A stretch of DNA of 12,240 bases from Streptosporangiaceae bacterium. GTDB taxonomy: Bacteria; Actinomycetota; Actinomycetes; Streptosporangiales; Streptosporangiaceae. Location: NCBI GenBank assembly GCA_025934635.1, contig JAICWX010000256.1:1-12240 (forward strand). The letters are read 5' to 3'. Made by a program: the position numbers and the translations under genes. This document shows, piece by piece, positions 1 to 6,662 of the stretch. Below the pieces are notes generated by a model, which had not been told where the DNA came from, searched no databases, and saw only the letters and a program-made list of their open reading frames with translations. The number at the start of each line of letters is the position of its first letter. Position 1 is the first letter of the stretch.

Positions 1-518
1 AGCATGGCCAGCGCCCGCGGGTCCAGGGCCGGAAGGCGATTTCGCAGCTCGGCAGGCGCCCGCTCGCCGGTGAAGCCGAGCAAGAGGGCGATCTCCATGT
101 TGGCAGCCTCGCCGGAGGCGGACAGTTCCATCGGAGTGGCGTCTTCGTGCCCGTCGATGAACAGCAGCCCGGCCTGGCCGAGGACGTCTCTGAGGGCGGG
201 CACCACGCCGAGCAGCACCGAGCAGTCCGCCCCGTAGACCAGCGGGAAGTGCCGGGCCTCCAGAGAGGCCCGGGCACGCTGGTGCACGGCTGTGATCATT
301 TCCAGCAGGGCCCGCTCGTTGAGCAACCCGCAGCTACCTCGGGCCAGGGAAGGGTTCGCGACCGTAACGTCAGCACTGATCTTCGCCCTCGGCTCCAGGG
401 CAGCTGCTAGCCCCGCTTCACGGAGCACCTCCGGTGCACGGGCCTGACCTCCCGCACGGCCCATGCCGTCGAAGCACACGCCGATGAGATCGACTGGTAC
501 CCGATCGTCATAGCGCAT
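1..518 (-). CDS. Arginase/agmatinase-family (ureohydrolase fold) protein, C-terminus cut by window edge
   Basis: Translating the minus strand from the ATG at 518 gives 172 codons with no stop before the window edge, so only the N-terminal part is present. The N-terminus [18 protein letters not shown] leads into a first beta strand. GADCS (residues 96-100) occupies the place of the family metal motif GGDHS, and [12 protein letters not shown] (about 118-129) matches the family DAHxD motif, with D122, H124 and D126 as predicted metal ligands. [14 protein letters not shown] (135-148) matches the arginase SGNxHGMP region. The family hydrolyses guanidino compounds such as arginine or agmatine with two Mn2+ ions. 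Here the first ligand His is Cys (C99) and the substrate-loop His is also replaced, so activity and substrate are uncertain. An AGG about 7 bases before the start is a weak ribosome site. It is the first gene downstream of the tRNA terminator on this strand. Confidence 0.8.
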   Translation of the reverse strand, partial: MRYDDRVPVDLIGVCFDGMGRAGGQARAPEVLREAGLAAALEPRAKISADVTVANPSLARGSCGLLNERALLEMITAVHQRARASLEARHFPLVYGADCSVLLGVVPALRDVLGQAGLLFIDGHEDATPMELSASGEAANMEIALLLGFTGERAPAELRNRLPALDPRALAM

Positions 519-685
519 GGTGAACCTCGCTCACGTGAGTTGCGCCGCCCGGCTCCAGGGCTGACAACCGTAACGCTTCGAGCGGCCACGCGAAAGCTCC
601 GGCCAGTTGCTCAGGAGGATGCGGGCGATCGATGAGCGACCTGTCCGCCTGCAGGTCAACAGGCATGCGGAGCTGTACGGCACAG

Positions 686-717
686 AAAAGACCACATCCC
701 CACGAGGGGAGGTGGCC
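686..717 (-). terminator. Intrinsic terminator of the tRNA-Pro gene
   Basis: On the minus strand, 11 bases after the tRNA 3' end, GGCCACcTCCCC pairs with GGGGAtGTGGTC around a TCGT loop. The stem has one mismatch and one G-U pair, and is followed by TTTT (686-689). This is a classic hairpin plus U-tract and would end the tRNA transcript before the arginase-like gene. Confidence 0.75.
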
Positions 718-728
718 TGTGATCTGGG

Positions 729-802
729 TCGGGGTGGGGAGATTTGAACTCCCGGCCTCTTCGTCCCGAACGAAGCGCGCTGCCAAGCTGCGCTACACCC
801 CG
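729..802 (-). tRNA. tRNA-Pro, anticodon CGG
   Basis: The minus strand folds into a complete 74-nt cloverleaf. The acceptor arm CGGGGTG/CACCCCG pairs perfectly, the D stem is GCGC/GCGC, the anticodon stem is CTTCG/CGAAG with loop TTCGGGA, and the T stem GGGAG/CTCCC carries the loop TTCAAAT. Loop positions 34-36 read CGG (bases 766-768), so it decodes the proline codon CCG, which is frequent in GC-rich genomes. The discriminator is A, and the following bases are CCC, so the CCA tail is not encoded and must be added enzymatically. It lies between the metallophosphoesterase gene (same strand, upstream) and its own terminator. Confidence 0.97.
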
Positions 803-806
803 GCCC

Positions 807-830
807 GTGCGGACCTCATCGGTTCCGCAC
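807..830 (-). other. Hairpin in the 5' leader of pre-tRNA-Pro
   Basis: On the minus strand GTGCGG-A-ACC and GGTCCGCAC pair around GATGA, a 9-bp stem with one bulged A. It ends only four bases before the mature tRNA 5' end, so it would lie in the leader removed by RNase P. It could also act as a weak terminator for the upstream metallophosphoesterase transcript. Confidence 0.5.
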
Positions 831-841
831 GAGACTTGGTT

Positions 842-847
842 AGTCTA
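842..847 (-). promoter_or_regulatory. Possible -10 element of the tRNA-Pro promoter
   Basis: TAGACT on the minus strand fits the actinobacterial -10 form TANNNT and would place a transcript start near base 835, just before the leader hairpin. No recognisable -35 box is present at the right distance, so this is tentative. Read-through from the metallophosphoesterase gene is the alternative. Confidence 0.3.
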
Positions 848-864
848 GCGGACAGCCGGGCCTG

Positions 865-884
865 CTCGTGCACGCCTGCACAAG
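865..884 (-). terminator. Candidate terminator hairpin after the metallophosphoesterase gene
   Basis: On the minus strand CTTGTGCA pairs with TGCACGAG around the loop GGCG (8 bp, one G-U pair), starting 10 bases after the stop codon of the phosphoesterase gene. No U-tract follows, as is common for actinobacterial hairpin terminators. Confidence 0.4.
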
Positions 885-894
885 TCACGGGAAC

Positions 895-1800
895 CTAGCC
901 GGGGTCGCGCGATACCAGGGTGAGCAGGCTGGCTTCCGGGCGGCAGGCGAACCGGGCCGGCGCCCACGGCGACGTACCCAGGCCAGCCGAGATGTGCAGC
1001 CAGGCCTGCCCGTCGACGGGGTGCCGGTGCAGCCCGCTGACCCGCTCCCGTTCGATCCCGCAGTTGGTCACCAGGGCGCCGTAGAAGGGCAGCCGCAGCT
1101 GGCCGCCGTGGGTGTGCCCGGCGAGCAGGAGCTCGTAGCCATCGGCCTCGAACCGGTCGAGCAGCCTCGGCTCGGGGGAGTGCATGACCCCGATGCGCAG
1201 GTCGGCGGCCCGGTCGGCCTTACCGGCGACCTGATCGTAGCGGTCGAGCTTGACATGCGAGTCGTGCACTCCGGCCAGGGCGATGTCGCGGCCACCCACG
1301 GTCAGCCGGCCGCGGTGGTTGTTGAGATCCAGCCAGCCCGCGGCGGTCAGGTCATCGCGGAGCTTCTCCCAGGGCAGGTCGGGCTCCTTCCGGGTGCGCC
1401 AGCGGGAGCTGGCCCCGGTGAGGTACCGCGCCGGGTTGTGCGGCTCGGGGGCGTACATGTCGTTGGAGCCGAGGACGAACGCGCCGGGCCGGTCGAGCAG
1501 CGGGCCGAGGGCGTCGAGCAGCGGCTGGACCGACTGCGGGTGCGAGATGGAATCCCCGGTGTTGATGACCAGGTCGGGGTTCAGGTCGTCAAGAGCCCGG
1601 ATCCAGGACATGAGCCGCTTGCGGCCCGGGGTGAGATGCGTGTCGGAGATGTGCAGGACCCGCAGCGGTGCGGCGCCCGGCGGCAGCACCGGCACCTCGT
1701 AGCGGCGCAGGGCAAACCAGTTCCGCTCGATGACCGTCACGTAGCCGACCGTAGCGGCGCCGAGGGCGGCAGTGACCGGGATCAGGGTTCGCAATCTCAC
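895..1800 (-). CDS. Membrane-anchored metallophosphoesterase (calcineurin-like, YkuE type)
   Basis: A 301-residue protein of the calcineurin-like phosphoesterase superfamily, which hydrolyses phosphomono- or phosphodiesters at a dinuclear metal centre. The N-terminal hydrophobic segment (about residues 5-23) is a signal anchor, so the enzyme probably faces outside the membrane. The motifs are in family order: SDTH (52-55, D53 and H55), GD (82-83), GSND (111-114, replacing the usual GNHE/D, N113 kept), MHSPEP with H207, and AGHTHGGQ with H229 and H231. The start is GTG at 1800; the upstream ATG is out of frame. Its M. tuberculosis counterpart by position is Rv3683, next to ponA2; here yqeY and an aldo/keto reductase lie between it and the penicillin-binding protein. 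The substrate is unknown; YkuE-like members have been linked to cell-wall polymer or lipid phosphoesters. Confidence 0.92.
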   Translation of the reverse strand: MRLRTLIPVTAALGAATVGYVTVIERNWFALRRYEVPVLPPGAAPLRVLHISDTHLTPGRKRLMSWIRALDDLNPDLVINTGDSISHPQSVQPLLDALGPLLDRPGAFVLGSNDMYAPEPHNPARYLTGASSRWRTRKEPDLPWEKLRDDLTAAGWLDLNNHRGRLTVGGRDIALAGVHDSHVKLDRYDQVAGKADRAADLRIGVMHSPEPRLLDRFEADGYELLLAGHTHGGQLRLPFYGALVTNCGIERERVSGLHRHPVDGQAWLHISAGLGTSPWAPARFACRPEASLLTLVSRDPG

Positions 1801-1861
1801 GGTCCCATGGTGCCATGACGGCCGGCATGCCGCTGACCGCCCGGCGCGGCGGGCCAGTTCC

Positions 1862-1867
1862 TAGGAT
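1862..1867 (+). promoter_or_regulatory. TAGGAT element before yqeY: ribosome site or leaderless -10
   Basis: TAGGAT lies six bases before the yqeY ATG. The AGGA inside it (1863-1866) has good spacing for a Shine-Dalgarno site. The whole hexamer also fits a TANNNT -10 box, which would put the transcript start at about the A of the ATG, giving a leaderless mRNA. No clear -35 is seen, so the ribosome-site reading is somewhat preferred. Confidence 0.4.
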
Positions 1868-1873
1868 GGGCCA

Positions 1874-2326
1874 ATGGCTGAACTCAAGGACCGGCTGCGC
1901 GCAGACCTGAACACCGCCATGCGGGCGCGTGATCAGGTGCGGATGCGCACCCTGCGGATGGCACTGACCTCCATCACCACCGAGGAGGTGGCAGGAACCT
2001 CGGCCCGCGACCTCAGCGACGAGGAGATCGTGAAGGTGCTTACCCGGGAGGCCAAGAAGCGCCGGGAGGCGGCCGAGGCGTTCGGCGCGGCCGGGCGGGC
2101 CGAACAAGCCGCGGCCGAACGGGCCGAGGGAAACGTCCTCGCTGACTACCTTCCTGCCCAGCTCGGCGACGACGAACTCGCCGCCCTGGTCAGCGCGGCG
2201 ATCGCCGAGACCGGCGCGAGCGGCATGAAGAGCATGGGGCAGGTCATGAAGGTGCTGACCCCGCAGGTGGCAGGCCAGGCCAACGGGGCCCGGGTCGCCG
2301 CCGAGGTCCGCCGCCAGCTGGGCTAG
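1874..2326 (+). CDS. GatB/YqeY-domain protein
   Basis: A 150-residue protein, the full usual length of stand-alone YqeY proteins. YqeY resembles the tail domain of GatB, the amidotransferase subunit that converts Glu-tRNA(Gln) or Asp-tRNA(Asn), but the free protein has no settled role. Recognisable blocks are MRTLRMAL (24-31), EAKKRREAAEAF with AGR (59-75), the YLPAQL segment (92-97) and the C-terminal MGQVMKVLTP...GQANGARVAAEVRRQL (121-149), the helical tail that in GatB contacts tRNA. It is divergent from the metallophosphoesterase (73-base gap) and convergent with the aldo/keto reductase, the two stop codons sharing the CTAG at 2323-2326. The ATG at 1874 is supported by AGGA seven bases upstream. 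Confidence 0.93.
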   Translation: MAELKDRLRADLNTAMRARDQVRMRTLRMALTSITTEEVAGTSARDLSDEEIVKVLTREAKKRREAAEAFGAAGRAEQAAAERAEGNVLADYLPAQLGDDELAALVSAAIAETGASGMKSMGQVMKVLTPQVAGQANGARVAAEVRRQLG

Positions 2327-3357
2327 AAGCGGCCGCCGGAGATGCGGCGGTTCCGCTGGGTCTGGCCGCGCTCCCCGTACGGGTAGTCCGGCGCGCCCGG
2401 GTCGCTGGCCGCGTCGAGCAGCCGGGTCTCGTCCTCGGCCAGGCTCAGCTGGCCGGCCGCCAGGTTGTCCTCGAGCTGGGCCAGGGTGCGGGCGCCGAGG
2501 ATGACCGACCGCACCGCCGGGCGGGCGAGCACCCAGGCGATCGCCACCTGCGACATCGAGGCCCCGCGGCCCTCCGCGACCTTGCGGACCGCGTCGAGAA
2601 CCTGCCAGTTGCGCTCCAGGTGCCCGCGCTCGTTCCAGATCCGCATGCCCTGGTCCATCTCGTCGGACAGCCTGGTGCCCGCGCCCGGCGGCTCATCGCG
2701 CCGGTACTTGCCGGTCAGCCAGCCGCTCGCCAGCGGAGACCACGGCAGCAAGCCGAGCCCTTCGGCCGCGCAGACCGGGACGATCTCCCATTCGGCCGCG
2801 CGGGCCATCAGATTGTACTGCGGCTGCACGGTGACCGGGCGGATCAGCCCGTGCGCGTCCGCTAGGTCGACGTACTTCTGGAGCTGATAGCCGAGGAAGT
2901 TGGACAGGCCGGCGTACAGGATCTTTCCTGCCTGCGCGGCGTCGTCGAGGAACCGCAGCGTCTCCTCGACCGGCGTCAGCGGGTCCCAGCCGTGCAGCTG
3001 GTAGAGGTCGATCGTCTCGGTGCCGAGGCGCCGCAGTGACGCGTCCAGGGCGGCCGTCAGGTGGCGCCGGGACAGGCCGTGCCCGTTCGGGTCATCGGCG
3101 ATGGGGAAGCGCGCCTTGGTCGCGATCACCGCCCGCTCGCGGGCATCCGCCCGGCTGGCCAGCCAGCGGCCGATGATCTGCTCGGAGCGGCCGTCCGCGT
3201 AGACGTCGGCGGTGTCGATCAGCGTCCCGCCCGCCGCGGTGAACCGGTCGAGCTGAGCGAACGCGTCGGCCTCGCTGGTCTCGTTGCCGAACGTCAGCGT
3301 GCCGAGCGCCAGCGCGGAGACCGCGCAGCCGCTGAGCCCGAGCAGGCGGTATTCCAT
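2323..3357 (-). CDS. Aldo/keto reductase
   Basis: A 344-residue NADPH-dependent oxidoreductase of the aldo/keto reductase superfamily (TIM barrel), reducing carbonyl groups of aldehydes or ketones. The catalytic tetrad is visible: D48 and Y53 in LIDTADVYADGRSE, K81 in VIATKARF and H122 in LYQLHGWD. The C-terminal cofactor region includes LLPWSPLASGWLTGKY and SVILGARTLAQLEDNL, typical of the AKR11/12-like bacterial group related to voltage-gated K+ channel beta subunits. The frame is open further upstream, but that part overlaps the glycine-rich end of the penicillin-binding protein and reads as Ala/Thr low complexity, whereas MEYRLLG is the normal family start. Therefore the ATG at 3357, seven bases after the upstream stop, is chosen. 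It is probably co-transcribed with the penicillin-binding protein gene. The substrate cannot be predicted. Confidence 0.92.
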   Translation of the reverse strand: MEYRLLGLSGCAVSALALGTLTFGNETSEADAFAQLDRFTAAGGTLIDTADVYADGRSEQIIGRWLASRADARERAVIATKARFPIADDPNGHGLSRRHLTAALDASLRRLGTETIDLYQLHGWDPLTPVEETLRFLDDAAQAGKILYAGLSNFLGYQLQKYVDLADAHGLIRPVTVQPQYNLMARAAEWEIVPVCAAEGLGLLPWSPLASGWLTGKYRRDEPPGAGTRLSDEMDQGMRIWNERGHLERNWQVLDAVRKVAEGRGASMSQVAIAWVLARPAVRSVILGARTLAQLEDNLAAGQLSLAEDETRLLDAASDPGAPDYPYGERGQTQRNRRISGGRF

Positions 3358-3364
3358 CGCGCCG

Positions 3365-5743
3365 CTACCGCTGCGGCCCGTTGCCGCCGTTACCGCCCCC
3401 GCCGCCGTTACCGCCGTTGCCGCCGCCTCCGTTGCCGCCGCCTCCGCCGCCACCGTGGCCGTGGCCGTGGCCCTTCTTCTTCGGCTTCGGCTGGACCACG
3501 ACCTGGCCGTTGCCTTCCTTGAAGAAGATGCTGTCCGGCGGGACCCCCACGAAGTAGGTGACCTTGCCGAGAGCGGCGTGGTCGAACGTCATGTGCCAGG
3601 TCGACCCGGGCGCGTTCGCGCCGAACATCTCGGGCGGGCACGTCACGCTGCTGCCCTCCAGCCGGTAACAGGCGCTGTAGCCGGTCATCGTCCGGCCGGT
3701 CGGGGAGATCGGGTTGAACACCGAGACGTAGCCGACCAGGCTGGGCGTGTAGCCGGCGAAGGCGGCGTACGGGGTGCCGGCGCCACCCTCCACGTTCGAG
3801 GTACCGGTCTTGCCCGCCGCCTCGCGCCCGGCCAGGCCGCCGATGTTGGATGCCGTGCCGCTGCCGGTCAGGACGCCCTGCAGGATGTAGCTGACGGCGT
3901 CGGCGACCTGCGCGGAGAAGGCCCGGTGGCAGCCGCCTGGCGGCAGCTTCATGTTCTTGCCGGTGTTGTCGGTGATCTTCAAGATGGCGGTCGGCGCGCA
4001 GTACATGCCGCGGGCCGCGACGGTGGCGTACGCGGCCGCCATCGACAGCGGCGAGACGTTGACCGAGCCCAGGGTGAACGAGGGGATGTTGTCCGCGGAG
4101 TCCTGGCCGCCGTCCTTGCTGAACAGGGACGTGCCGTCGGCCCGGGTCAGGCCCATGCTGGCCGCGGTCTTCACGACGCTGCACAGGCCGACCCGCTGCT
4201 CGAGCAGGGCGAAGAAGGTGTTAACGGACTGGACGGTGCCGGTGTAGAGGGACTGGTTGGAGTCAGATCCCGGGCCTTCCGCGTTCGTCACGTTGAACGC
4301 GCCCGCCTGGCCCTGGTAGTAGCCGGCCGGGCCACCCTGGCAGTTGGTGTAGCCGGTGACCGTGGTGCTGCCCGGCGCGGCGATGGTGAGGCCGAACGGC
4401 ATCCCTTGCTTGAGCGCCGTGATCAAGGTGAACAGCTTGGACGAGGAACCGGTCTGGACCCCGGTACTGCCGCCGTACGCGGTGTTCACCGCGTAGTTGA
4501 TCGTGGTCTGGCCCTTGCCGGTGCCGTAGGGCGCGTTCTCGGCAAGCGCCATGATCTGGCCGGTACCCGGCTGGACGACGGCCTCGGTATCCGCGTTCTT
4601 GGCGGGGTTGTACGTGTGGCTGCGGGCGGGGAGCACGTAGTTCACCGCGGTGTTAGCGGCACTCTGGTCCTGCGGGTTCAGCGTGGTGTAGATCTTCAGG
4701 CCGCCGGTGGACAGCAGCTTGGCCCGGTCCATCGGCGTCTTGCCGTAGGCCGGGTTGCGCAGGAAGGCCTCCTCCACGTACTGGCAGAAGAAGCCCGCCG
4801 TGCCCACCGAAGCCGACTGGCAGCCGCTCTCCGGGACGGAGAACTTCAGGCCGAGCGGCTTGGCCTCCTCGGCGGTGGCCTGCGCGGGGGTGAGCCCGTT
4901 GTTGGTCTGGGCCATCCGGGCCAGCACGGTGTTGCGCCGGGTCAGGGCCACCGCGGGATTCGTCTTGGGGTCGTAGCGGGACGGGTTTTCCACGATGCCG
5001 GCCAGCGTGGCGGCCTGGGTCACCGACAGCTTGGCCGCGCTGGTGCCGAAGTAGGTCTCGGCCGCGGCCTCGATCCCGTAGGCGTTGTTGTTGAAGAAGG
5101 CGTCGTTCAGGTAGCCGGCCACGATGTCCTGCTTGGACTGGGCGTGCTCGGCGGCCACCGCCATCCGCAGCTCGTTCAGCTTGCGGCTCAGGGTGTCTTC
5201 CTTCGCGGCGTTCAGTGCCTGGGTGTTCGCCGCCTTCTCGGCCGTCAGCAGGAGCACGTTCTTCACGTACTGCTGGGCGAGGGTGGAACCGCCCTGGACC
5301 GGCTTGTGCTGCAGGTCGTTCACCGCGGCCCGGACGGTGCCGCGCAGGTCGATCGCGCCGTGCTCCCAGAACCGGGAGTCCTCGATGGCGACCAGCGCGT
5401 TCACCATGTTCGGGGAGATCTGGTCGTACGCGACCGGCGCCCGGTCCCAGCCGCCGTACTTGAGCTCGCTCGCCCGGGTGGGGCTCGTGTAATACGGCAC
5501 GTCGACGCTGTACACCCAGGCGAGCCGGTGACCGTTCCGGTCCAGGATCTCCGACCGCTGCGGGAGGCCGTTGGTGTTCAGGGACAAGGTGGTGAACTTG
5601 TCCGCCTGGTTCCTGACCAGGACCCCGGTGGCGGCCACGACCGGGATCACCATGGCCGCAGCGAGCACTCCCGCGATGGCCGAGAAGGCGATGAGGCGTC
5701 CGAGGACGCTCGTCCGGGTGAATATCGTCTCTCCGCGCTGCAC
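3365..5743 (-). CDS. Class A penicillin-binding protein (transglycosylase/transpeptidase), PonA2 position
   Basis: A 792-residue bifunctional peptidoglycan synthase. A short cytoplasmic N-terminus and one membrane anchor (about residues 16-43) precede a GT51 glycosyltransferase domain (about 60-260) with EDSRFWEHGAIDLRG (E121 predicted catalytic) and QGGSTLAQQYVKN (150-162). The transpeptidase domain (about 385-680) has all three active-site motifs: SSSK (S433 nucleophile, K436), SVN (506-508) and KTG (645-647). It polymerises lipid II and crosslinks stem peptides outside the membrane and is a beta-lactam target. Synteny points to M. tuberculosis PonA2, but no PASTA domain is recognisable at the C-terminus; instead there is a KPKKK-HGHGHG-Gly/Asn tail (752-790). 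The start is GTG at 5743, bounded by an in-frame stop 30 bases upstream, without a good ribosome site. It is divergent from wblA. Confidence 0.95.
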   Translation of the reverse strand: MQRGETIFTRTSVLGRLIAFSAIAGVLAAAMVIPVVAATGVLVRNQADKFTTLSLNTNGLPQRSEILDRNGHRLAWVYSVDVPYYTSPTRASELKYGGWDRAPVAYDQISPNMVNALVAIEDSRFWEHGAIDLRGTVRAAVNDLQHKPVQGGSTLAQQYVKNVLLLTAEKAANTQALNAAKEDTLSRKLNELRMAVAAEHAQSKQDIVAGYLNDAFFNNNAYGIEAAAETYFGTSAAKLSVTQAATLAGIVENPSRYDPKTNPAVALTRRNTVLARMAQTNNGLTPAQATAEEAKPLGLKFSVPESGCQSASVGTAGFFCQYVEEAFLRNPAYGKTPMDRAKLLSTGGLKIYTTLNPQDQSAANTAVNYVLPARSHTYNPAKNADTEAVVQPGTGQIMALAENAPYGTGKGQTTINYAVNTAYGGSTGVQTGSSSKLFTLITALKQGMPFGLTIAAPGSTTVTGYTNCQGGPAGYYQGQAGAFNVTNAEGPGSDSNQSLYTGTVQSVNTFFALLEQRVGLCSVVKTAASMGLTRADGTSLFSKDGGQDSADNIPSFTLGSVNVSPLSMAAAYATVAARGMYCAPTAILKITDNTGKNMKLPPGGCHRAFSAQVADAVSYILQGVLTGSGTASNIGGLAGREAAGKTGTSNVEGGAGTPYAAFAGYTPSLVGYVSVFNPISPTGRTMTGYSACYRLEGSSVTCPPEMFGANAPGSTWHMTFDHAALGKVTYFVGVPPDSIFFKEGNGQVVVQPKPKKKGHGHGHGGGGGGGNGGGGNGGNGGGGGNGGNGPQR
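3374..3472 (-). repeat. GCC-rich repeat DNA encoding the Gly/Asn/His tail of the penicillin-binding protein
   Basis: On the plus strand this reads as irregular GCCGCC/GTTACC/GTTGCC units, then a short GTGGCC run. On the coding strand it encodes HGHGHG followed by poly-Gly interrupted by Asn, about 33 residues. It is simple-sequence DNA likely to vary in length between strains, and the source of spurious frames on both strands. Confidence 0.8.
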
Positions 5744-5948
5744 GCGACTCAGGGTACGCCGCGTTGGGCACTAGGCAGAGCCTTCGGACCGGACATTTAT
5801 AACCTTGGCTGACCGAGTCTCCTGAGGTTCACCTAACCACAGCTAAAACGGAATTATTACGTTATGTCACCTACGGACGACATTTCAGGCACAAATGTTA
5901 CGGTGTGAACATGTATGAATCCATAGAGTGACTATTTTCGAGCATCGA

Positions 5949-5954
5949 TATAGT
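5949..5954 (+). promoter_or_regulatory. Possible -10 element for wblA
   Basis: TATAGT fits TANNNT and lies 185 bases before the wblA start. A weak GTGACT at 5928-5933 could be a -35 with a short 15-base spacer. The call rests on the hexamer and the AT-rich setting only. Confidence 0.3.
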
Positions 5955-6123
5955 CCGTGAGAACTATTTGGTAAATGGCCACGTCGGGGTCTTGGCACGG
6001 CGTCCGGACTTCCGTAAGTTGCTGGATCACGAACAGATAACCGTGGGCAGGGCGGCCGCACGCACTGACCCCGGGATCGCAACCCCATCGAGACGACCGT
6101 CGGGCGTTCGCGTACCGACGATC

Positions 6124-6131
6124 AAGAGGAG
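6124..6131 (+). promoter_or_regulatory. Shine-Dalgarno site that fixes the wblA start
   Basis: AAGAGGAG lies seven bases before the ATG at 6139 and is one of the best ribosome sites in the window. It supports the short, 100-residue form of the regulator over the longer open frame from 5968. Confidence 0.8.
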
Positions 6132-6138
6132 TGGGCAC

Positions 6139-6441
6139 ATGTGGATCACTGACTGGACCACACGCGCCGCATGCAAGGGAACCGACCCTGACGAACTGTT
6201 CGTCCAGGGAGCAGCGCAGAATCGCGCGAAGCTGATCTGCCGGGGATGCCCGGTGCGCACGGAGTGCCTTGCGGATGCGCTCGACAACGGAATCGAGTTC
6301 GGCGTCTGGGGAGGGATGACCGAGCGGGAGCGGCGTGCCCTGCTCCGTCGGCGCCCGGACGTGACCTCGTGGCGCGAGCTGCTTGAGCGCGCCCGCGACG
6401 AGTACGAGCGGCAGTCGATCGACGAGCTCGTCGCCAGTTGA
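6139..6441 (+). CDS. wblA: WhiB-family [4Fe-4S] transcriptional regulator WblA (WhiB4 orthologue)
   Basis: A 100-residue WhiB-like protein. Four cysteines, C12, C34, C37 and C43 (CX21CX2CX5C), are the ligands of a redox- and NO-sensitive iron-sulfur cluster. They are followed by the beta-turn motif GVWGG (55-59) that binds the primary sigma factor, and by the basic helix RRALLRRRP for DNA contact. DPDELFVQGAAQNRAK, ECLADALDN and EFGVWGGMTERERRALL are as I remember Streptomyces WblA, a pleiotropic repressor of antibiotic production needed for sporulation; the mycobacterial orthologue WhiB4 responds to oxidative stress. Position agrees: divergent from a PonA2-like gene and convergent with the ArsA/Get3-like pair, as for Rv3681c. 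The start is set by AAGAGGAG. The protein is shorter at the C-terminus than I recall for Streptomyces WblA. A 14-base tandem repeat begins at its stop codon. Confidence 0.93.
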   Translation: MWITDWTTRAACKGTDPDELFVQGAAQNRAKLICRGCPVRTECLADALDNGIEFGVWGGMTERERRALLRRRPDVTSWRELLERARDEYERQSIDELVAS

Positions 6442-6464
6442 GCAGGCACAGTTGAACAGGCACA
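6437..6464 (+). repeat. 14-bp tandem repeat across the wblA stop codon
   Basis: GTTGAGCAGGCACA (6437-6450) is followed directly by GTTGAACAGGCACA (6451-6464), 13 of 14 bases the same, and then by a partial copy GCTGAG. The first copy contains the stop TGA (6439-6441), so slippage here would change the 3' untranslated region, not the protein. Confidence 0.7.
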
Positions 6465-6616
6465 GCTGAGAAATCCGGGCTGAATAGCCCAATCTGGGCA
6501 CCCCGATCTGAGCAGCCCGATGAAGCGCCGCTCAGCGTGGCCTCGGCAGCGTCGCCGGGCCGCACCTCAGCCAAAGATCACATCTGATCTAAAGGGTCTA
6601 ATCCGCTCAGGGTTAG

Positions 6617-6662
6617 CGATACTGTCCCGGCCGGGCTTACGAGCCCGGCCGGGACAGTATCG
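6617..6662. terminator. Bidirectional 21-bp perfect hairpin between wblA and the ATPase pair
   Basis: Bases 6617-6637 pair perfectly with 6642-6662 around the loop TACG, the stem including CCCGGCCGGG on each side. Neither side is followed by a U-tract, so it would be a U-less actinobacterial terminator acting for both converging transcripts. The right arm is coding sequence: it encodes the last residues (ILSRPGS) of the ATPase, and the stop codon TAA (6637-6639) lies at the loop. Confidence 0.75.

Larger units (their letters stand above)
5744..6138. promoter_or_regulatory. Divergent intergenic region between the penicillin-binding protein and wblA
   Basis: No gene is supported in these 395 bases. 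The central part (about 5795-5990) is clearly AT-richer than the flanking genes, as expected for regulated promoters serving both directions. Visible elements are two copies of TCACCTA (5829-5835 and 5867-5873), the first within AGGTTCACCT (5825-5834, a near-palindrome), an ACATGT palindrome (5909-5914) and a TATAGT at 5949-5954. The frame of wblA stays open back to an ATG at 5968, but that extension does not resemble WhiB proteins. The wblA leader is probably long (over 150 bases). I cannot assign a regulator to any of these sites. Confidence 0.55.

Noticed and set aside
508..786. 92-residue minus-strand frame reading through the tRNA-Pro and its terminator
   Set aside because: Its first part is a translation of the tRNA itself and the rest has no similarity to a known protein.
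868..1818. 316-residue plus-strand frame over the metallophosphoesterase
   Set aside because: No recognisable domain; the opposite strand carries all phosphoesterase motifs.
3358..3453. Ala/Thr-rich N-terminal extension of the aldo/keto reductase
   Set aside because: It is a shifted-frame reading of the PBP glycine tail; MEYRLLG is the family start.
3284..5812. 842-residue plus-strand open frame antisense to the penicillin-binding protein
   Set aside because: It is Arg/Gly/Val/His-rich with no family motifs, and lies opposite a protein with complete GT51 and transpeptidase motifs. It is the usual GC-rich antisense artefact.
5895..5919. Possible CRP-like (TGTGA N6 TCACA) or BldD-like site near GTTACGGTGTGAAC
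   Set aside because: Only one half-site matches in either case; the second half deviates at most key positions.
5968..6138. 57-residue N-terminal extension of WblA
   Set aside because: It lacks similarity to WhiB proteins as I know them, and a strong ribosome site directly precedes the ATG at 6139.
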